Part shown: in pieces, positions 60,980-64,000 of the stretch
Position numbering within the stretch: the first letter of the stretch is position 1
Layout: each line of letters opens with the position of its first letter
Translations under genes and position numbers: made by a program
Assembly: GCF_039528175.1 (NCBI RefSeq)
Contig: NZ_BAAALH010000002.1
Coordinates: forward strand, 496,001-560,000
Direction: 5' to 3'
Source of the DNA: Citricoccus alkalitolerans
GTDB lineage: Bacteria > Actinomycetota > Actinomycetes > Actinomycetales > Micrococcaceae
DNA length: 64,000 nt
The notes under the pieces: model-generated
Database searches by the model: none
What the model saw: only the letters and a program-made list of their open reading frames with translations
What the model was told of the DNA's origin: nothing

Positions 60980-62359
60980 ATGAACCCTTCAGCGCCGGCC
61001 CCGATCACCGGTTACCTCGGCATCCTGCAGTTCCGGCCAGCCCCCCACTGGGTCCCCGAGTCGGTCCGCCCGGAGATCGAGCTGATTGCCACCCTCCCGG
61101 TGGACGAGGACACGTTCCGTCCCTCGATCGTGGTCACGGTCAACCCCTTCGAGGGCAGCGTCCGTGAGTTCAGCGTCAAGGCACTGACAGGGTTGACCTC
61201 GACTCTCCGGGAATGCCGGATTATCGACGTCGGCGGCTGGGAGCGCCGCCCCGGGGACCGGCCGCAGGATCACCTGGGCATCGAGACGGACACCTCCCTG
61301 CAGTCCCGCCGCATCGAGTACCTCCACCGCGCGGACAACGGCCGGCTGGTCTCCGGCGTGGACCACCTGGTGTTGATGGATGGTTGGGCGGTCCAGATAT
61401 CGACCACCTGCGCGGTCCAGGACCGGCTCTTCCTCACCGCGGACCTGGAGGCGATGGCCCGCAGCGTGGAGCTCGCGCCGGACGGCATGGCCCCGCCCTC
61501 GGCTCCGGTCACGGCCGAACCCGGGTACGATGCCACCGCCGCAGCCGCCTTCGACCTTCCCGTCGAGGACCTCGCGCCGTGGCAATACTCCGACGGCACG
61601 GACCGCGGGGGCGACTGGCTGACCCCGGCGGCGGTCGAGCGACTCCAAGAGCTCGGTACTGTCGCCAACGGACGCCTTGGATGGCCAGGCCAGGACGGGT
61701 CGGCGGCCGAGCTCGAGGCCGCTGGGCTGGTGGAGGACGGCCACCTGACCGAGGTCGGCGACCTCCTCTCCGCCACCCTGACGGAGTCGGCGTTCCGCCT
61801 GCGCCTGACGGGTACCGCAGGGGACGGGGATCACCTCGTCCAGGTGTTCGGCCTCTCCGACGTGGCCCTCATGGTCTCGCAGCCGGGCTTCGGCGAACGG
61901 GTGCTCGGCACGCCATGGGAGTCCCCCGGTCCCGAGCACCTGCACGTGGGCATGGTCCCGCTCTCCGAGCTCTCGGCTCGGCTGCTCGCGTGGGCGGGAG
62001 CCTCCCCCGCCTGGAATCTCCTGCCGACCCCGGCCCTGCTCGCACCTGCGGTCTACGACGCGCGGCTGGCTGGGCCAACGCCACCGCCTGCCGGGGCCGA
62101 CCCCGCCCTGACGGCCCTGTGGGACCAGCCCTGGTGGGTGTGGCGGATCGAGGCTGACGCGGACGGTGCCGAGGGCTTCCCCGAGACCACGGTGCTCACC
62201 ACCCCTCAGCGCGGCACATACCGGGTCGGCCTGGTGCCCGAGCCGGCCACGGGGCAGGACCGGGTGCTGCTCTGGCCAGTGGAGAGCTCGTTCCTGTTGG
62301 CCCTGGTGGAAGACCTCATTCAGGCCGCTCACTTCGGGCGGGCGCCCCAGCTGAGCTGA
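60980..62359 (+). CDS. LpqN-like / EspG-like two-domain protein, function unknown
   Basis: This 459-aa cytoplasmic-looking protein has two parts. The N-terminal 165 residues (PEIELIATLPVDEDTFRPSIVVTVNPFEG, seen as FRPSIVVTVNPFEG; VDHLVLMDGWAVQISTTCAVQDRLFL) resemble the LpqN/LpqT/DUF1795 fold. The C-terminal part (about 220-459; TPAAVERLQELG, GLSDVALMVSQPGF, GTYRVGLVPEP) is reminiscent of EspG-type ESX chaperones. It lies 34 bases downstream of the membrane protein on the same strand. A chaperone or receptor for the effector-like protein is possible, but the assignment is weak. Confidence 0.6.
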   Translation: MNPSAPAPITGYLGILQFRPAPHWVPESVRPEIELIATLPVDEDTFRPSIVVTVNPFEGSVREFSVKALTGLTSTLRECRIIDVGGWERRPGDRPQDHLGIETDTSLQSRRIEYLHRADNGRLVSGVDHLVLMDGWAVQISTTCAVQDRLFLTADLEAMARSVELAPDGMAPPSAPVTAEPGYDATAAAAFDLPVEDLAPWQYSDGTDRGGDWLTPAAVERLQELGTVANGRLGWPGQDGSAAELEAAGLVEDGHLTEVGDLLSATLTESAFRLRLTGTAGDGDHLVQVFGLSDVALMVSQPGFGERVLGTPWESPGPEHLHVGMVPLSELSARLLAWAGASPAWNLLPTPALLAPAVYDARLAGPTPPPAGADPALTALWDQPWWVWRIEADADGAEGFPETTVLTTPQRGTYRVGLVPEPATGQDRVLLWPVESSFLLALVEDLIQAAHFGRAPQLS

Positions 62360-62378
62360 TGCTCAACTGAGCTGCGCC

Positions 62379-62813
62379 TCAGGGCGCCTTCTCGGCGTAG
62401 TCGCGCAGTGACTCGAGCTGACCCGCGTCCGCGTCGGCGAGCGCGGCGGCCAGGCCGAGTGCCTCCTCGCGCAATTCCTCCGCGGCGCGCACGGCGATCC
62501 GCAGGTGCACCCGGGTGGAGCCGGCGTCGGGCAGCAGGAGGTAGCCGTATTCCACGCGCACATCGGCGTCATCGGCACCGGAGACCATGGTCAGCCCGTG
62601 CCCGGGATCATAGGTGGCCAGCGTGTACTGGCGCTGGTGGCCGCCGATCGCGTAGGAGAGCTCCTGACCCGGGCCCGCCGGCCCGTTGACGTGCATCTGC
62701 TCGACATCGGCCAGCCACGCCGGCGCAGCCGCCCAGTCCGTGAGCAACTCCCACACCCTCGGCGCCGGCAGGTGGACCACGATGTCGTCTTCGAGGGCCG
62801 CGATGGTCAACAT
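62379..62813 (-). CDS. SRPBCC (START/Bet v 1-like) family protein
   Basis: This 144-aa single-domain protein has the SRPBCC pattern: DDIVVHLPAPRVWELLTDWAAAPAWLADVEQ (seen as LPAPRVWELLTDW), a central strand set GQELSYAIGGHQRQYTLATY, and a long C-terminal helix (ALADADAGQLESLRDYAEKA). These domains bind hydrophobic ligands in a cavity. Start ATG 62813 follows GTGAGGATCGGACC; longer frames overlap the upstream region. It is convergent with the LpqN/EspG-like gene. Confidence 0.82.
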   Translation of the reverse strand: MLTIAALEDDIVVHLPAPRVWELLTDWAAAPAWLADVEQMHVNGPAGPGQELSYAIGGHQRQYTLATYDPGHGLTMVSGADDADVRVEYGYLLLPDAGSTRVHLRIAVRAAEELREEALGLAAALADADAGQLESLRDYAEKAP

Positions 62814-62983
62814 GGTCCGATCCTCACCCCTGCACACCCCCGGTGTTAAGGGTGAAACGCCGCCGGGTTCCGTCCAGCCCATGCCACGCCTGCCTATGGT
62901 GGTGCCAGTCACCTTCGCCCAGGGGCCCGGGCGTCACCATCGCACCGTACGACGCCGGCCCTGCACCGTCAGGAGCCATCGGC

Positions 62984-64000
62984 ATGTCCAGCACCCCGGG
63001 AACCTCCGAGACAACGCCGCGGCGCAAGGAGGGCACCCCGCTCTCGCGCGCCATGCGACCCGTCAACCACGTGGTGGAACGGTTCATCCCGTCCGCTCTG
63101 GTGTTCTCGATCGTGTTGACCTTCATCGTCGCGGTCCTGGCCCTGATCCTGACCGGAACCGGCCCCGGCGACCTTGTGGTCCACTGGGGCGACGGCCTGG
63201 CCGGACTGCTCGACTTCATCACCCAGATGGCGCTGATCCTGCTGCTCGGCCACATCCTGGCCAACACCGGACCGATCCGGCGAGTGCTGGCCTTCCTCGG
63301 CTCGGTCCCCCGCACGGAGCTCGCCTCCTACGTGTTCGTCTTCGCCGTGGCCGCCGTGGCCAGCCTCATCACCTGGGGGCTGGGCCTGGTGGTCGGTGGA
63401 TTGCTGGCACGGGAGGTCGCCTACCAGGGGCGGGAGCGCGGCCTGAAGCTGCACTTCCCCATGCTGGTGGCCGCCGGCTTCGCCGGCTTCGTGGTCTGGC
63501 ACATGGGCTACTCGGCCTCCGGCCCCCTGACCGCAGCCACCGAGGGATCCTTCCTCATGGATTCCCTGGGCGGACAGCCGGTGCCGATCAGCGAGACCGT
63601 GTTCTCCTCCTGGAACATGATCGCCGCCGTGGTGACGATCCTCGTAGTGGCCCTGGCCCTGTTCCTGGTGGCTCCCCGCCGCGGGGACAGGATCGTGGAG
63701 CTGGCCCTGGACGCGCGCGAGCAGGGCAACGACGGTCAGGAAGAGGTCGTGACCCCGGCCGACCGCGTGGACGCCAGCCGACTGCCGACCCTGCTGCTCG
63801 GCCTGATGCTGGTGATCTACCTGGTCCTGCACTTCGCGCAGGGCGGCACGCTCACCCTGGACACCGTGAACTGGTCCTTCCTCGCCCTGATCCTGTTGCT
63901 GGTGCGCAATCCCTTCGAGCTGATCCACCTGACCAAGAACGCCGCCTCCAACGTCGGGGAGATCCTGCTGCAGTTCCCCCTCTATGCGGGCATCCTGGGG
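62984..64000 (+). CDS. Short-chain fatty acid transporter, AtoE family (partial; 3' end beyond window)
   Basis: The first 339 codons of a polytopic membrane protein lie in the window, with no stop before the edge. Start ATG 62984 follows AGGAGCCATCGGC. The AtoE-type pattern is clear: RPVNHVVERFIPSALVFSIVLTF (seen as VERFIPSALVF), LLDFITQMALILLLGH, ASLITWGLGLVVGGLLAREV, and GYSASGPLTAATEGSF. It probably imports short-chain fatty acids such as butyrate or acetoacetate. Family members are about 450 aa, so about 110 residues are missing. Confidence 0.88.
   Translation, partial: MSSTPGTSETTPRRKEGTPLSRAMRPVNHVVERFIPSALVFSIVLTFIVAVLALILTGTGPGDLVVHWGDGLAGLLDFITQMALILLLGHILANTGPIRRVLAFLGSVPRTELASYVFVFAVAAVASLITWGLGLVVGGLLAREVAYQGRERGLKLHFPMLVAAGFAGFVVWHMGYSASGPLTAATEGSFLMDSLGGQPVPISETVFSSWNMIAAVVTILVVALALFLVAPRRGDRIVELALDAREQGNDGQEEVVTPADRVDASRLPTLLLGLMLVIYLVLHFAQGGTLTLDTVNWSFLALILLLVRNPFELIHLTKNAASNVGEILLQFPLYAGILG

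Overview
This is a GC-rich, densely coded window whose gene content points to an actinobacterium, most likely of the Micrococcaceae group (Micrococcus, Citricoccus, Kocuria or Arthrobacter relatives). The clues are GC-rich codon third positions, frequent GTG starts, lipobox-type substrate-binding lipoproteins, a Septum_form-like lipoprotein, and LpqN/EspG-like and WXG100-like small proteins. The genus is an inference. A 33-base run of N (32714-32746) shows that this is a draft assembly.

Positions 1-4234 hold a sugar-uptake and oxidation locus: a divergent ABC ATPase (cut by the window edge) and binding lipoprotein, a Gfo/Idh/MocA dehydrogenase and a TIM-barrel isomerase, ended by a clean hairpin terminator. 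After a lipoprotein and a formate/nitrite-type channel, positions 6300-17348 form a long minus-strand carbohydrate or polyol operon. Reading 5' to 3' it encodes a two-subunit transketolase, a Zn polyol dehydrogenase, a complete RbsA/RbsC/RbsB-like importer, two short-chain dehydrogenases, a TIM-barrel isomerase, a NUDIX/winged-helix regulator of NrtR type and a Zn alcohol dehydrogenase. Many of these genes overlap by 4 bases.

Positions 17735-30036 form an aromatic or P450 catabolic island: aldehyde dehydrogenase, ferredoxin reductase, [2Fe-2S] ferredoxin, LysR regulator, two CYP199-like cytochromes P450, a single-chain dihydroxyacetone kinase, MarR and IclR regulators, and two orphan NMT1/SsuA-type binding lipoproteins. 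A 19-base operator centred on GTTGCAATTGCAAC lies just downstream of matching promoter-like hexamers in front of one P450 and one binding protein, with the MarR gene between them, so the two genes look like one regulon.

Positions 30181-53551 are a more ordinary mixture: an SLH-anchored metallophosphoesterase, MFS pumps, TetR and MarR regulators with clear palindromic operators, a thioredoxin, an ABC exporter, a large-subunit catalase, a frameshifted DUF1648 gene, SelO, hemerythrin, a YkvI-type transporter, MetY with a CoA-binding protein, and a RecQ helicase with a Tudor-like tail.

The most unusual stretch is 53862-54685. It holds three copies of a repeat that folds into three nested stems with compensatory base changes between copies. 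It also holds five copies of the 14-base core TCATCACTCGCACC, a five-unit tandem of ACGGCAG, and the C-terminal remnant of an ABC-2 permease. A related short copy lies at 30099-30133, in the leader of the SLH phosphoesterase gene.

The right end carries a nitrilase, an FAD monooxygenase, PurA, a four-gene cassette (58745-62359) that looks like a WXG100-like partner, a glycine-zipper effector, a small membrane protein and an LpqN/EspG-like protein, then an SRPBCC protein and the start of an AtoE-type short-chain fatty acid transporter.
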